Assembly: GCA_039810245.1 (NCBI GenBank)
Contig: JBDHWQ010000019.1
Location: 1-64,000, forward strand
Direction: 5' to 3'
From: CALDSL01 sp039810245
Lineage (GTDB): Bacteria; Chloroflexota; Anaerolineae; Anaerolineales; Anaerolineaceae
DNA: 64,000 nucleotides
A program made the position numbers and the translations under genes. Below, in pieces: positions 16,353 to 24,956 of the stretch. The notes beneath the pieces were generated by a model. That model saw nothing but the letters and a program-made list of their open reading frames with translations. It was not told where the DNA came from and ran no database searches. Numbering within the stretch: the first letter of the stretch is position 1; each line of letters begins with the position of its first letter.

Positions 16353-17414
16353 TCAACGAGCGCTGCTGCGTTCCAGCCCGACCAGGAACTGGTCGAAACG
16401 GTCGAGGTCTTCGAGGATCATGCCGGCCCCACGGGCCACGCAGGTCATCGGGTCTTCAGCGATCCACACGCGCAGGTGCAGCTCGTCGCTGATGCGGTCG
16501 ACCAGCCCACCCAACTGCGAACTGCCACCCGCCAGGCAGATTCCGGTTTCGATCAGGTCGGCGACGATTTCAGGTGGCGCTTCATCGATGGCATCTTTGA
16601 TGGTATCGATGATGACCTGCACCGAGCTGGACAGGGCTTCGCGAATTTCAACAGAGGAGATATCGACCGCCTCAGGCAGCCCGGTGACCAGGTTCCGCCC
16701 GCGAACGGGCATGGTCTTTTCGGCCGGCAGCGGATAGGCAGAGCCGATTTGGATTTTGACCTGCTCGGCCATGCGCTCGCCGATGAACAGGTTGTATTTG
16801 TTACGGATGTAGGTGATGATGTCCTGATCCAGCTCATCACCGGCCACGCGCAGCGAGCGCGAGACGACGATACCGCCCATCGAGATGATAGCCACCTCGG
16901 TAGTGCCGCCGCCGATATCTACCACCATGCTGCCGCGCACCTCTGAGACCGGCAGCCCGGCGCCCAGCGCCGCGGCGCGCGGCTCTTCGATCAGGTAGGC
17001 TTCGCGCGCACCGGCAGACATAGCCGCATCGTACACGGCGCGTTTTTCCACTTCGGTGGCGCCGGATGGAATGCCGATAACCACGCGCGGGCGCGGCATG
17101 GGCACGATAGACTGCTGGTGCGCCTTGCCGATAAAGTACCCCAGCATGGCCTGGGTGATCTCAAACTCGGAAATCACACCATCGCGCAGCGGGCGAATAG
17201 CAATTACGTTGGCAGGCGTGCGGCCGACCATTTCTTTGGCCTGCACGCCAATAGCCAGCGGGCGGCGGCTGCGCTTGTCAATGGCAACCCAGGATGGCTC
17301 GTTGATGACGATCCCCTTACCCTTGACGTTGACCAGGGTGTTGGCCGTGCCCAGGTCAATGCCAATATCCAGGGAAAAAAGCCCCATCAGCCAGTTTAGT
17401 GGGTTGATTGCCAA
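16353..17414 (-). CDS. mreB: rod-shape actin MreB
   Basis: A 353-aa bacterial actin that orients lateral wall synthesis. It has phosphate-binding loop 1 DLGTANT, phosphate loop 2 DIGGGTTE, connecting sequence EEPRAAALGAG and adenosine motif LAGGSSQLGG; the hydrophobic N-terminus (NWLMGLFS) could bind membrane. The start is TTG with GAGGAG seven nt upstream. It is the first gene of the mre-min-rod operon, behind an extended -10 promoter. Confidence 0.97.
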   Translation of the reverse strand: MAINPLNWLMGLFSLDIGIDLGTANTLVNVKGKGIVINEPSWVAIDKRSRRPLAIGVQAKEMVGRTPANVIAIRPLRDGVISEFEITQAMLGYFIGKAHQQSIVPMPRPRVVIGIPSGATEVEKRAVYDAAMSAGAREAYLIEEPRAAALGAGLPVSEVRGSMVVDIGGGTTEVAIISMGGIVVSRSLRVAGDELDQDIITYIRNKYNLFIGERMAEQVKIQIGSAYPLPAEKTMPVRGRNLVTGLPEAVDISSVEIREALSSSVQVIIDTIKDAIDEAPPEIVADLIETGICLAGGSSQLGGLVDRISDELHLRVWIAEDPMTCVARGAGMILEDLDRFDQFLVGLERSSAR

Positions 17415-17459
17415 AGGATGCTCCTCAATGCGGTGAGAAATGGTGCAAAGCGCATTGGA

Positions 17460-17468
17460 ATTATACCA
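17460..17468 (-). promoter_or_regulatory. extended -10 promoter of the mre-min operon
   Basis: TGG-TATAAT on the minus strand (TG extension plus perfect -10). The predicted start near 17453 gives a leader of about 39 nt with a good Shine-Dalgarno site before mreB. No clear -35 box; the TG extension may compensate. Confidence 0.65.
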
Positions 17469-17585
17469 TAGAGGAAGTGCGCAGAATGCAAGGGGCAGTT
17501 GGAGGGTATACCTGCCCGGCCATCTGGCTGACTATACGCAGCTCTCCTGCGAAAAACAAATTTGCTTCTCATTTTTTTGGTTGTC

Positions 17586-17594
17586 TGGTATAAT
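17586..17594 (+). promoter_or_regulatory. extended -10 promoter of tRNA-Gly
   Basis: TGG-TATAAT eleven bp before the mature tRNA 5' end; the candidate -35 (TTCTCA at 17 bp) is poor. The mreB and tRNA-Gly promoters are divergent, with their -10 boxes about 120 bp apart. Confidence 0.8.
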
Positions 17595-17605
17595 TTTTTC
17601 ACTCC

Positions 17606-17677
17606 GCGGGTGTAGTTCAGTGGTAGAACGCTTGCTTCCCAAGCAAGATATCGTGGGTTCGAATCCCATCACCCGCT
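17606..17677 (+). tRNA. tRNA-Gly (anticodon CCC)
   Basis: A 72-nt cloverleaf: acceptor GCGGGTG/CACCCGC with discriminator T, D-arm TAGTTCAGTGGTAGAAC, anticodon arm CTTGC-TTCCCAA-GCAAG (reads GGG), T-arm GTGGG-TTCGAAT-CCCAT. The 3' CCA is not encoded. Confidence 0.96.
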
Positions 17678-17684
17678 CTGATGA

Positions 17685-17710
17685 CCCGGGCTACACGCCC
17701 GGGCCTTTTT
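17685..17710 (+). terminator. intrinsic terminator of tRNA-Gly
   Basis: Seven-bp GC stem CCCGGGC/GCCCGGG, 5-nt loop, followed by a T5 run and ATT. It lies 8 nt after the tRNA. Confidence 0.9.
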
Positions 17711-18002
17711 ATTGTGTGACTCATTCTGCTGGTGGGCCGCCTCTTCGACCGTCTCACAGAGCTTGTTTCATGCTTTCTCTGGTCGCAAGGTGCAGGCAAT
17801 TAGCAGGTTTTACCTTCATTTTCGTAAGATAACCCAAACCTAACAAAAATGAAAATCCATTCCAAAGAAACGGCCAACCGATACCGTTATAATGGAAACA
17901 CGCATCAGACCAGCAATAGACAGGGGGAAACCCTCGAAGATTGCCTGTACCGGGCCGATTCCATGCGATACATACATCACCTACTACATTACCGGAGTAT
18001 GG
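17711..18002 (+). promoter_or_regulatory. leader and promoter region of the signalling operon
   Basis: No gene is visible in these 292 nt. A TATAAT at 17888-17893 is the best promoter candidate and would give a leader of about 100 nt. Upstream (17801-17870) the sequence is clearly AT-richer than its surroundings and holds an 8-bp inverted repeat (TTCATTTT at 17815-17822, AAAATGAA at 17846-17853) of unknown meaning. GGAG at 17994-17997 is the Shine-Dalgarno site of the first response regulator. Confidence 0.5.
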
Positions 18003-18374
18003 ATGCCTGACAATCCCATCATTCTACATATCGAAGATAACCCGGATAACCGCGTGCTCGTGCGCCGGCTGCTGCTGGCGGAAGGCTACCAGGTGGTGGA
18101 AGCCGAGAACGCGACCAAAGCCCTGGAAGTGGTCCAGAGTGTGACGCCCAACCTGATCCTGATGGACATCAACATGCCTGAGATGGACGGGTACACGCTT
18201 ACCGGCAAGCTCAAAGCTATCCCGCGCCTGAGTCATATTCCGGTGCTGGCCATCACGGCGAACGTGATGAAAGGCGACCGCGAGCGCACGCTGCAGGCCG
18301 GCTGTGATGGCTACATTGATAAGCCTATCGATATCGACCGGTTCTACGAAACCATCACTGAATATCTCAAATAA
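18003..18374 (+). CDS. single-domain response regulator (CheY/DivK-like)
   Basis: A 123-aa receiver domain with no output domain. Acidic pocket HIEDN (9-13), phospho-acceptor Asp55 in LILMDINMPEMDG, signalling Thr region ITANVM and conserved Lys in KPID. The start is ATG 18003 with GGAG 5 nt upstream; the frame is open further up but lacks a site there. It is the first gene of the operon and probably acts by protein-protein contact, either as target of the hybrid kinase or as a phosphate shuttle. Confidence 0.93.
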   Translation: MPDNPIILHIEDNPDNRVLVRRLLLAEGYQVVEAENATKALEVVQSVTPNLILMDINMPEMDGYTLTGKLKAIPRLSHIPVLAITANVMKGDRERTLQAGCDGYIDKPIDIDRFYETITEYLK

Positions 18375-18394
18375 CAATCTGGCAGGCAAACGTT

Positions 18395-18859
18395 ATGGCG
18401 AACATCGAAAACGGCCGACCCACCATTTCCCCCCCCACCTCACCGCGCAAGGGCGGCGTGCCCAAAGATGCGACGGTGCTGGTGGTGGAAGATAATGTTT
18501 CCAACTTTGTTTTGATCGCCCGCCTGCTGGGTTTTATGGGCATCCACTGCGAATGGAAGACATCGGGCTACGAAGTGGTGGAATACGCGGATACCCTGCC
18601 GCGGATTGACCTGATCCTGATGGACATCCGCCTGCCCTATGAAGACGGCTACGGGGCGTTGAAGAAGATCCGCCAGTGCGCGCGTTTCGATAACATTCCC
18701 GTGGTGGCGGTAACGGCGGAAGCCAGCGAAGAGCAAATCAAGAAGGCGCGCGCCTCAGGGTTCGACGGCTTTTTGGGCAAGCCGCTCGACCCCGACCTCT
18801 TTCCAGAGCAAATTCAACGCATCCTGGCGAGCCAGCCGGTGTGGGAAATGAACCAGTAA
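18395..18859 (+). CDS. single-domain response regulator with N-terminal extension
   Basis: A 154-aa receiver preceded by a 25-residue proline/lysine-rich, probably disordered segment. Acidic pocket VVEDN, phospho-acceptor Asp77 in LILMDIRLPYEDG, Thr region VTAEASEEQ and Lys in LGKPLDPD. It resembles the upstream regulator but is clearly diverged, so it is not a recent duplicate. No DNA-binding domain. It lies 20 nt after the first regulator and 17 nt before the large sensor. Confidence 0.93.
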   Translation: MANIENGRPTISPPTSPRKGGVPKDATVLVVEDNVSNFVLIARLLGFMGIHCEWKTSGYEVVEYADTLPRIDLILMDIRLPYEDGYGALKKIRQCARFDNIPVVAVTAEASEEQIKKARASGFDGFLGKPLDPDLFPEQIQRILASQPVWEMNQ

Positions 18860-18876
18860 GGATTTAAGGAGCGGGG

Positions 18877-21800
18877 ATGGATAAACGGGTTCCTACAAAA
18901 CAGACTTCCAATGCCCCAGTTTTCCGCGGAAGCCTGGTGCGCATGGTGGTGCTGACCATGCTGGCATTGACTACTCTGCCGGTCGCGGGTATTGGAATAG
19001 TCAATTATTTCCGCTCACAGGCCATGTATAAGAGCCAGGCTACTGATCAAATCCAGCTGGTAGTAGATAACTATAGCGAGGATATTCAGATCAAAAGCAC
19101 GACGGCCCAAATGGTTATGAACGGCCTGATGGGAAACAAGTCACTGTTTCATTACATTGACCTTATGCTGACCAACCCTACAGACGGCACCGTCCATACC
19201 CAAAGTAAGAACGAGGTAATCCTGTATATGCGTTCAGTGTTGGACACGCTGAATGGACGTATATTCAGCGAAATATCACTACTGGACGATACCGGCAAGG
19301 TGATTATTTCCACAAACGAAAAACGGGAAGGCACGTCTTATACGAGCGGGCGCGGCCCAGCACAGCTGTTGGGCAAACATGGCACGGCGGCTGTGTTTTC
19401 GCCCACTCCCCTGTTCTCACAGGGTATGGTGATCTTCAGCGCGCGACCTTATTCCTCAGAAGCAACGGGCGGCAAGACCTACACGATCATGGCCGCCGGG
19501 CAGGATAATGTTTTTGAGCAGGTGCTGGTAGAAAGCGCCAAATTTTATCCTGATGCGCAGGCATTCCTGTTTAACCAGGAGAATCAGACAGTAGGCCTGA
19601 CTTCCGACCAGCGAGTGATCCAATACTCCAACCTGCAGGCTCAAATTAAGACGTTGCACGCGCTGATTGATGGCCAGGTGCATGCGGGTCCAGCGGAATA
19701 TGTGAGCTGGAGTAATGAGAATATGATCGCCTACGCGCGGTGGCTTCCAGATATGAATATTGGCCTTGTCATTGAAGCCCCGTCTGATGTCCTGGCAGCA
19801 CAGGTACGCGCGCAAAACAACATGAACCTTATTATTATGGGCCTGAGCCTGCTGATCATCACCGCTGTGATCTGGTTTGCCAGCCGGCGCATGGTGCGAC
19901 CGCTGGTGGAATTGACCGGCAATGTGCAGGCGTTTTCCGGCGGCGAGTGGGGCCGGCGCACCCAGGTGACACGGCGTGATGAAATCGGTTTGCTGGCGCA
20001 TACGTTCAACCAGATGGCCGACGAGCTCAGCCAGTTATACCGTTCGCTGGAACAGAAAGTGGAAGAGCGAAACAAGCAGATGCATATGGCTGCCGAAGTA
20101 TCTCAGTACGCGGCAGCCTCGTTAAACCGCCAGGAAATTCTGCAGCGCACTGTGGATCTGATCGCGGAACGTTTTGGTTATGGATACGCTTCGATCTACC
20201 TGCTGGACTCCACCCGCGCATTTTTCACCACGCAGGCCAGCAGCGGAGTGTTGGCCACCGAAACCATTGGCAGCAACATCGGCGGGCGCATCCGCGCGCA
20301 GTCGGTGTTCGGCAAGGCAATCAACGCCAATGAAATTCAGGTGATCGACAACCGCCTGGATGCTGATGCCAATGAAAGCCTGCTGCCCGGCGCGCAAAGT
20401 GAAGTGGTGGTGCCAATCAGCATCGGCTCGGAAGTGGTGGGCGTGCTGGACATCCAAAACGCCACGGAAAATACTTTTGGAGCAGATACCACCACAGCCC
20501 TGCGCATGGTGGCGGGTCAGGTGGCCAGTGGATTGAACAACATTGCCCAGGTGGAAAATGCTCAGGTTGACCTGAAAGAAACCAGCCTGCTGTACCGCGC
20601 CAGCCGCCAGATTTCTCAGGCGCAGGCGCACGAGACGATCTGGACCACGCTGGAGGAAACCCTGCGCGAGACCAGTTACTTGGGGATGGTGCTGCAAACC
20701 CGCCCGCAGGACGACCAGCTACGCGCCACCAACATTATCGAAACAGAGGCAAAGAAGAGCGGCCAGCCGACGATCATCGTCACGTTATCGCGCGTGGTGG
20801 AAAAGCTGCACCAGGGTGGTTACCAGATCTTTGACGCCCTGGCGCAGCCATCAGAGTTTTACCCGATCCTATCGTACTTCCACCAACGCGGGTGCAGCAA
20901 AGCGGCTCTGATCCCGGTGTACGTGGGCGGAGAGTTATCGCAGGTGGTGGCACTGGCAACGCGCGGCGAGAGCCGCCTGACCCCGGCCACGATGCAGCAG
21001 TATCTGAGCCTGGCAGAAGTGATCGCAAACGCGCAGGAACGTCTCAACGCATTGGAATTGATGGAAGGCAGCCTGAGCGAGCTGCGCGCACTGGCGAGCG
21101 TAAGTCATGCGATCAGCCTGGAAACGGATGTGGAAGCCCTCTACCCGGTTTTACTGGAACAGGTGAAAGCAGTGGTGGGTGGGGAGTTCTCTTTCTTTAT
21201 CGCGTTGTATGAACGCGAGACAAGCCAGATCCACTTCCCCTTCACATACGAAAATGGCCAGGTCCAGACGATCAATCCGATCCAATTGGGTGAGGGACTG
21301 ACATCGCATGTGATCAAGACGCAAAAGCCACTGCTGCTGGAGCGCAACGCGATGCAACAGATGGCCGCGCTGGGGATTAAGCTGGTAGGAACTGCGACAC
21401 AATCCTGGCTAGGCGTGCCGCTCAGCGTGGGTGGTGAAGTATTTGGCGTGATGGTAGCCCAGGATACTGAAGCGGATGGCCGCTTTGGGCAAAAAGAGCT
21501 GCGCTTGTTTACCACCCTGGCGCCACAGGTGGCAGTTACGATCCGCAACGCGCAGCTTCTAAGCCAGATGCAGGGCGCACTGAAAGCTTACGATCAGGAG
21601 CACTTCCTTCTAAATATGCTGCTGGATAACGTACCTGACAGAATTTCCTTCAAAGATGAACAGGCGCGCTATCTGCTGTGCAGCCAATCCGTGCTGGCAT
21701 TCCACGGTAACAGCGTGGAAGAGGAAATTGTGGGTAAGACGATCAGTGAGCTGCGCAGCGGTGAGGCGGCAGCAGAGAAGATTTACGCGTTGGAAATGGA

Positions 21801-23295
21801 CCTGCTGCGCAGTGGTGAGCCGGTGCTCAATGAAGTCATCGAAATGCCGAACGCGCAGGGATCGCAGTCCTGGATCACCCTGGATATTTTGCCGATGCAC
21901 AATGAAGAAGGCAAGATAAATGGCCTGCTCAGTATCGCGCACGATATCACCGAGTTAAAACGCACCGAACAGGTGGCGCAGATCCGCGCCCAGCAACTGC
22001 AAACCGCGTCCGAAATTGCGCGCGATACCAGCGGAACGCTGAACGTGGAAGAGCTGCTGAGCAACGCCATTAACATGGTACGTGACCGGTTCGGTTTCTA
22101 CCACGCCTCAATCTTCCTGCTGGATGCGCTGGGTGACTACGCGGTGCTGCGCGAGTCGACCGGCGAAGCCGGTGCGCAGTTGAAAGCCGCCGGACACCGG
22201 TTGGCGGTAGGCTCATCCTCCATTGTTGGTACGGCCACGAGCAGTGGCGATCCGGTGGTGGTGGATGATGTAACGCTGAGCGCTAATTACTACGCCAATC
22301 CCCTGCTGCCCCTCACGCGCGCGGAGCTGGCCATGCCGCTGCGCATGGGCACGCGGGTAATCGGTGTTCTGGATGTGCAATCGACCGAGCCGAACGCCTT
22401 CCAACCGGAAGACATTCAGATCCTGGGCATCCTGGCTGACCAGCTGGCAATCGCCATTTCCAACGCCGACCTGTTTGTTGACACGCAGGACAACATCACC
22501 AAGCACCGCTTCCTGCACCAGATCAGCACCGCGGCGGCAGGCTCTACGAGCGAAGATGACGCGCTGCGCACCACGGTAGAGGGGCTGCAAACGGCTTTTG
22601 GCAGTGATCACGTGGCGATCTACCTGTTCGATGATCGCAATACGTTGTACCTGCGCGCATCGGCTGGATACGTGAATGTGGATACCAGCCAGGTGCGCGC
22701 CACGCTGGGCCAGGGAACCATCGGGCTGGCGGCGCTGGGGCAGCATCCGGTGATGGTCAAAGATGCGCAGATGGATGAGCAGAGTGATGACCTCGAAACG
22801 GGCATTCGCTCGCAGCTTGCAGTGCCGATCATGTACACCGACCGTACGATCGGTGTCATGAGCATTGGCAGCAGCCAGCCCGCGGCATACGATGAAAACG
22901 ACCAGGAAATCCTGGGGAGCCTCGGCAGCACGCTGGGTGCAATCCTGGCGAACACGCAACTGGTGAGCCAGATCCGCCAGCAGGTGGAGCAGCAGAAACA
23001 GTTGTTTGAGATCAGCTCCAAAATCCGCCGCTCAAGCGATATCCAAACCATCCTGCAGGTTTCGACGCGCGAACTGGCAAATGTTCTGCACGCTCGGCGC
23101 GCGCAGATCCGCCTGATGGCCGAACAGGCAGCCGGGCCTGAACTCGAAAATTATGTGCCCGAGAAGAATACGGGACCAGGCTTTGGTGCTTTCCCGGGTG
23201 ACAACGGCCAAAACGGAAACGGTCAGAATGGTAATGGCCACAATGGCAACGGGCATAATGGCAACGGGCATCACCACCAGGAGCTGGACTTATGA
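18877..23295 (+). CDS. membrane dCache-HAMP-GAF-PAS sensor without a kinase domain
   Basis: A 1472-aa signalling protein. Predicted order: membrane span (22-44), extracytoplasmic double-Cache-like sensor (about 50-310), second span (316-335), HAMP (337-388), coiled coil, GAF1 (418-555), a diverged GAF-like region (582-722), GAF3 (750-895), PAS (908-1030), GAF4 (1058-1200), GAF5 (1226-1362), a short helical tail (1377-1413) and an Asn/Gly/His repeat tail. There is no HisKA, HATPase, GGDEF, EAL, MCP or phosphatase domain, so output must pass to partner proteins. GAF4, with RFGFYHASIFLLD, is close in sequence to the last GAF of the hybrid kinase in the same operon, suggesting shared origin. The signal sensed is unknown. 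The stop overlaps the next start (ATGA). Confidence 0.9.
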   Translation: MDKRVPTKQTSNAPVFRGSLVRMVVLTMLALTTLPVAGIGIVNYFRSQAMYKSQATDQIQLVVDNYSEDIQIKSTTAQMVMNGLMGNKSLFHYIDLMLTNPTDGTVHTQSKNEVILYMRSVLDTLNGRIFSEISLLDDTGKVIISTNEKREGTSYTSGRGPAQLLGKHGTAAVFSPTPLFSQGMVIFSARPYSSEATGGKTYTIMAAGQDNVFEQVLVESAKFYPDAQAFLFNQENQTVGLTSDQRVIQYSNLQAQIKTLHALIDGQVHAGPAEYVSWSNENMIAYARWLPDMNIGLVIEAPSDVLAAQVRAQNNMNLIIMGLSLLIITAVIWFASRRMVRPLVELTGNVQAFSGGEWGRRTQVTRRDEIGLLAHTFNQMADELSQLYRSLEQKVEERNKQMHMAAEVSQYAAASLNRQEILQRTVDLIAERFGYGYASIYLLDSTRAFFTTQASSGVLATETIGSNIGGRIRAQSVFGKAINANEIQVIDNRLDADANESLLPGAQSEVVVPISIGSEVVGVLDIQNATENTFGADTTTALRMVAGQVASGLNNIAQVENAQVDLKETSLLYRASRQISQAQAHETIWTTLEETLRETSYLGMVLQTRPQDDQLRATNIIETEAKKSGQPTIIVTLSRVVEKLHQGGYQIFDALAQPSEFYPILSYFHQRGCSKAALIPVYVGGELSQVVALATRGESRLTPATMQQYLSLAEVIANAQERLNALELMEGSLSELRALASVSHAISLETDVEALYPVLLEQVKAVVGGEFSFFIALYERETSQIHFPFTYENGQVQTINPIQLGEGLTSHVIKTQKPLLLERNAMQQMAALGIKLVGTATQSWLGVPLSVGGEVFGVMVAQDTEADGRFGQKELRLFTTLAPQVAVTIRNAQLLSQMQGALKAYDQEHFLLNMLLDNVPDRISFKDEQARYLLCSQSVLAFHGNSVEEEIVGKTISELRSGEAAAEKIYALEMDLLRSGEPVLNEVIEMPNAQGSQSWITLDILPMHNEEGKINGLLSIAHDITELKRTEQVAQIRAQQLQTASEIARDTSGTLNVEELLSNAINMVRDRFGFYHASIFLLDALGDYAVLRESTGEAGAQLKAAGHRLAVGSSSIVGTATSSGDPVVVDDVTLSANYYANPLLPLTRAELAMPLRMGTRVIGVLDVQSTEPNAFQPEDIQILGILADQLAIAISNADLFVDTQDNITKHRFLHQISTAAAGSTSEDDALRTTVEGLQTAFGSDHVAIYLFDDRNTLYLRASAGYVNVDTSQVRATLGQGTIGLAALGQHPVMVKDAQMDEQSDDLETGIRSQLAVPIMYTDRTIGVMSIGSSQPAAYDENDQEILGSLGSTLGAILANTQLVSQIRQQVEQQKQLFEISSKIRRSSDIQTILQVSTRELANVLHARRAQIRLMAEQAAGPELENYVPEKNTGPGFGAFPGDNGQNGNGQNGNGHNGNGHNGNGHHHQELDL
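23212..23271 (+). repeat. four 15-bp tandem repeats encoding N-G-N-G-Q/H
   Basis: In-frame tandem repeat at the 3' end of the large sensor gene: four units of 15 nt encoding NGNGQ, NGNGH, NGNGH, NGNGH, followed by two more His. The last two units are identical at DNA level, suggesting recent slippage. The product is a flexible, hydrophilic tail. Confidence 0.85.
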
Positions 23296-24947
23296 GCACA
23301 TCCGTCCCCACCCGGCCGCTGCGGCGGAGTAACAAAACCTTTACCACGGTACAAAAGCAGGGCATCCAGATCCAGCTCACAGTCAGCACCGTCCTGGGCG
23401 GGATCGCGATGGCATTTTACTACCCCAATGCCGTGCGCAGCGGAAATTTTGGTACGTTGATCCTGGCAGCAATCCTGCTGGCGTGCATGGGAATACTGGC
23501 AGCGCTGCAAACCATGGACATACGCCGGCGGACAAGCCTGTTTCTGTCAGCGGTGTTCCTGGTCGATATCCTGCTGCTGGGTGTTACGGGCATCAGCGCT
23601 TATACGCTGGTACTCTTGTTCATGGGGCTGTATTATTGCGCGCATTACCTGGGCGTGCGCGCCATGGGTGCGATGCTGGCAGCGTGGATTGGCTGTGCGG
23701 TCGTGTATGGGCTGCTGGCGCAGGAAGGCAATATTTTACCAACACCGATCTTACCCACGCGCATGCTGGATCAGATCGTGGCGGTATCACTGATGGTACA
23801 CGTCGCCGGCGGTATCCTGGTGACCCACCTGATGCTGGTGCGCGAATATGAACAGACTACTGTAAAGGCAATTGAGGTCGGACAGTCGCTGGAAAGTGAA
23901 CAACGCAAAACCGAAAAACGGCTGGAAGAACGCACGCTGTATTTCCAGCGCAGACTGCTGCAAGCACGCGCAGCGGCAGAAATTTCCGGCTCAATCACAT
24001 CCATCCTCGACCCGCAGATACTGCTGCAAACTGTGGTGGAGTTGATGATTGACCGGTTCAAGCTGTACTATATCGGCGTTTTTGTGCTGGACGATGAGAA
24101 AAAGACCGCCGTGCTACGCGCAGGCAGCGGCGAAGCCGGCGCAGCGATGATCGCGGCACGGCACAACCTGGCCGTGGGCGGCTCGTCGATGATCGGCTGG
24201 TCGACCCTCAACCGCCAGGCGCGCATCGCGCTGGACGTAGGCGCGGATGCGATCCGCTTCAACAACCCATACCTGCCACACACCCGCTCGGAGCTGGCGC
24301 TGCCCATTTTGGCCAAGGGGGAAGTACTGGGCGCCATGAGCATCCAATCCACGCAGCCAAACGCATTTGACGAAGATGATATCACCATCCTCCAAGGCAT
24401 TGCCGACAGCCTGGGCGCGGCATTAGAAAATGCGCGCCTGTACCAGCAGGCCGAAGCGGCACTGGAAGAAGTGCGCAGCATCACGCGCGACTATATTAAC
24501 GACACCTGGGCAGAAACCACGCGCGAGTATGGCAAGCTGGAATATCAATATGAAAACCCGAGTGTAGTGCCGGGTGAGCTGGGTGGGGTACATGAATTCC
24601 CGATTGTGCTGCGCGACCAGGTGATCGGCGTGATTTCGCTCGAAAACGACCGCGCGCAGTTGAGCGCTGAAGAGCTGGCGTTCGCGGAAGCAGTGACACA
24701 GCAAACTGCGGTAGCCTTGGAAAACGCGCGCCTGCTGGAAGAGACCCAACGCCACGCGCGCGAAGAACAAAAACTCAATGAGCTGAGCGAGCAATTCTCA
24801 CAGTCGCGCACGATTGATGAAATTCTACAATCTGCGGTGGCAGGTCTGGGCGAGCTGCCCTCGGTGGCTGAAGTGACGATCCAGCTAGTGCCACCGGGAG
24901 CGGAAATGCTGCCGGTCAGCGGCAATGGCAAAGCGAACCACGGTTAA
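23292..24947 (+). CDS. multi-span membrane GAF sensor without a kinase domain
   Basis: A 551-aa protein with six predicted spans (about 29-182), a coiled coil (190-228), a complete GAF domain (240-381), a segment with W406-x11-Y418-x-Y420, a partial GAF corresponding to the C-terminal half of the fold (about 430-478), and a terminal helical tail (494-532) similar in position and pattern to the tails of the neighbouring sensors. No catalytic domain is present. The six-span block may sense a membrane or lipophilic signal. The gene overlaps its predecessor by 4 nt. Confidence 0.88.
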   Translation: MSTSVPTRPLRRSNKTFTTVQKQGIQIQLTVSTVLGGIAMAFYYPNAVRSGNFGTLILAAILLACMGILAALQTMDIRRRTSLFLSAVFLVDILLLGVTGISAYTLVLLFMGLYYCAHYLGVRAMGAMLAAWIGCAVVYGLLAQEGNILPTPILPTRMLDQIVAVSLMVHVAGGILVTHLMLVREYEQTTVKAIEVGQSLESEQRKTEKRLEERTLYFQRRLLQARAAAEISGSITSILDPQILLQTVVELMIDRFKLYYIGVFVLDDEKKTAVLRAGSGEAGAAMIAARHNLAVGGSSMIGWSTLNRQARIALDVGADAIRFNNPYLPHTRSELALPILAKGEVLGAMSIQSTQPNAFDEDDITILQGIADSLGAALENARLYQQAEAALEEVRSITRDYINDTWAETTREYGKLEYQYENPSVVPGELGGVHEFPIVLRDQVIGVISLENDRAQLSAEELAFAEAVTQQTAVALENARLLEETQRHAREEQKLNELSEQFSQSRTIDEILQSAVAGLGELPSVAEVTIQLVPPGAEMLPVSGNGKANHG

Positions 24948-24956
24948 GAGGGAACG

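Noticed and set aside
17815..17853. Eight-bp inverted repeat upstream of the signalling operon as an operator
   Set aside because: It is short, far apart (23 nt) and in an AT-rich segment where such matches are expected by chance; kept only as a remark in the leader entry.
22213..22959. A 248-codon minus-strand frame
   Set aside because: Antisense to GAF domains of the 1472-aa sensor; no ribosome-binding site or family resemblance.
23212..23271. Possible CRISPR or other short regular repeat array
   Set aside because: Units are contiguous 15-mers in frame with a coding sequence, with no spacers and no cas genes.
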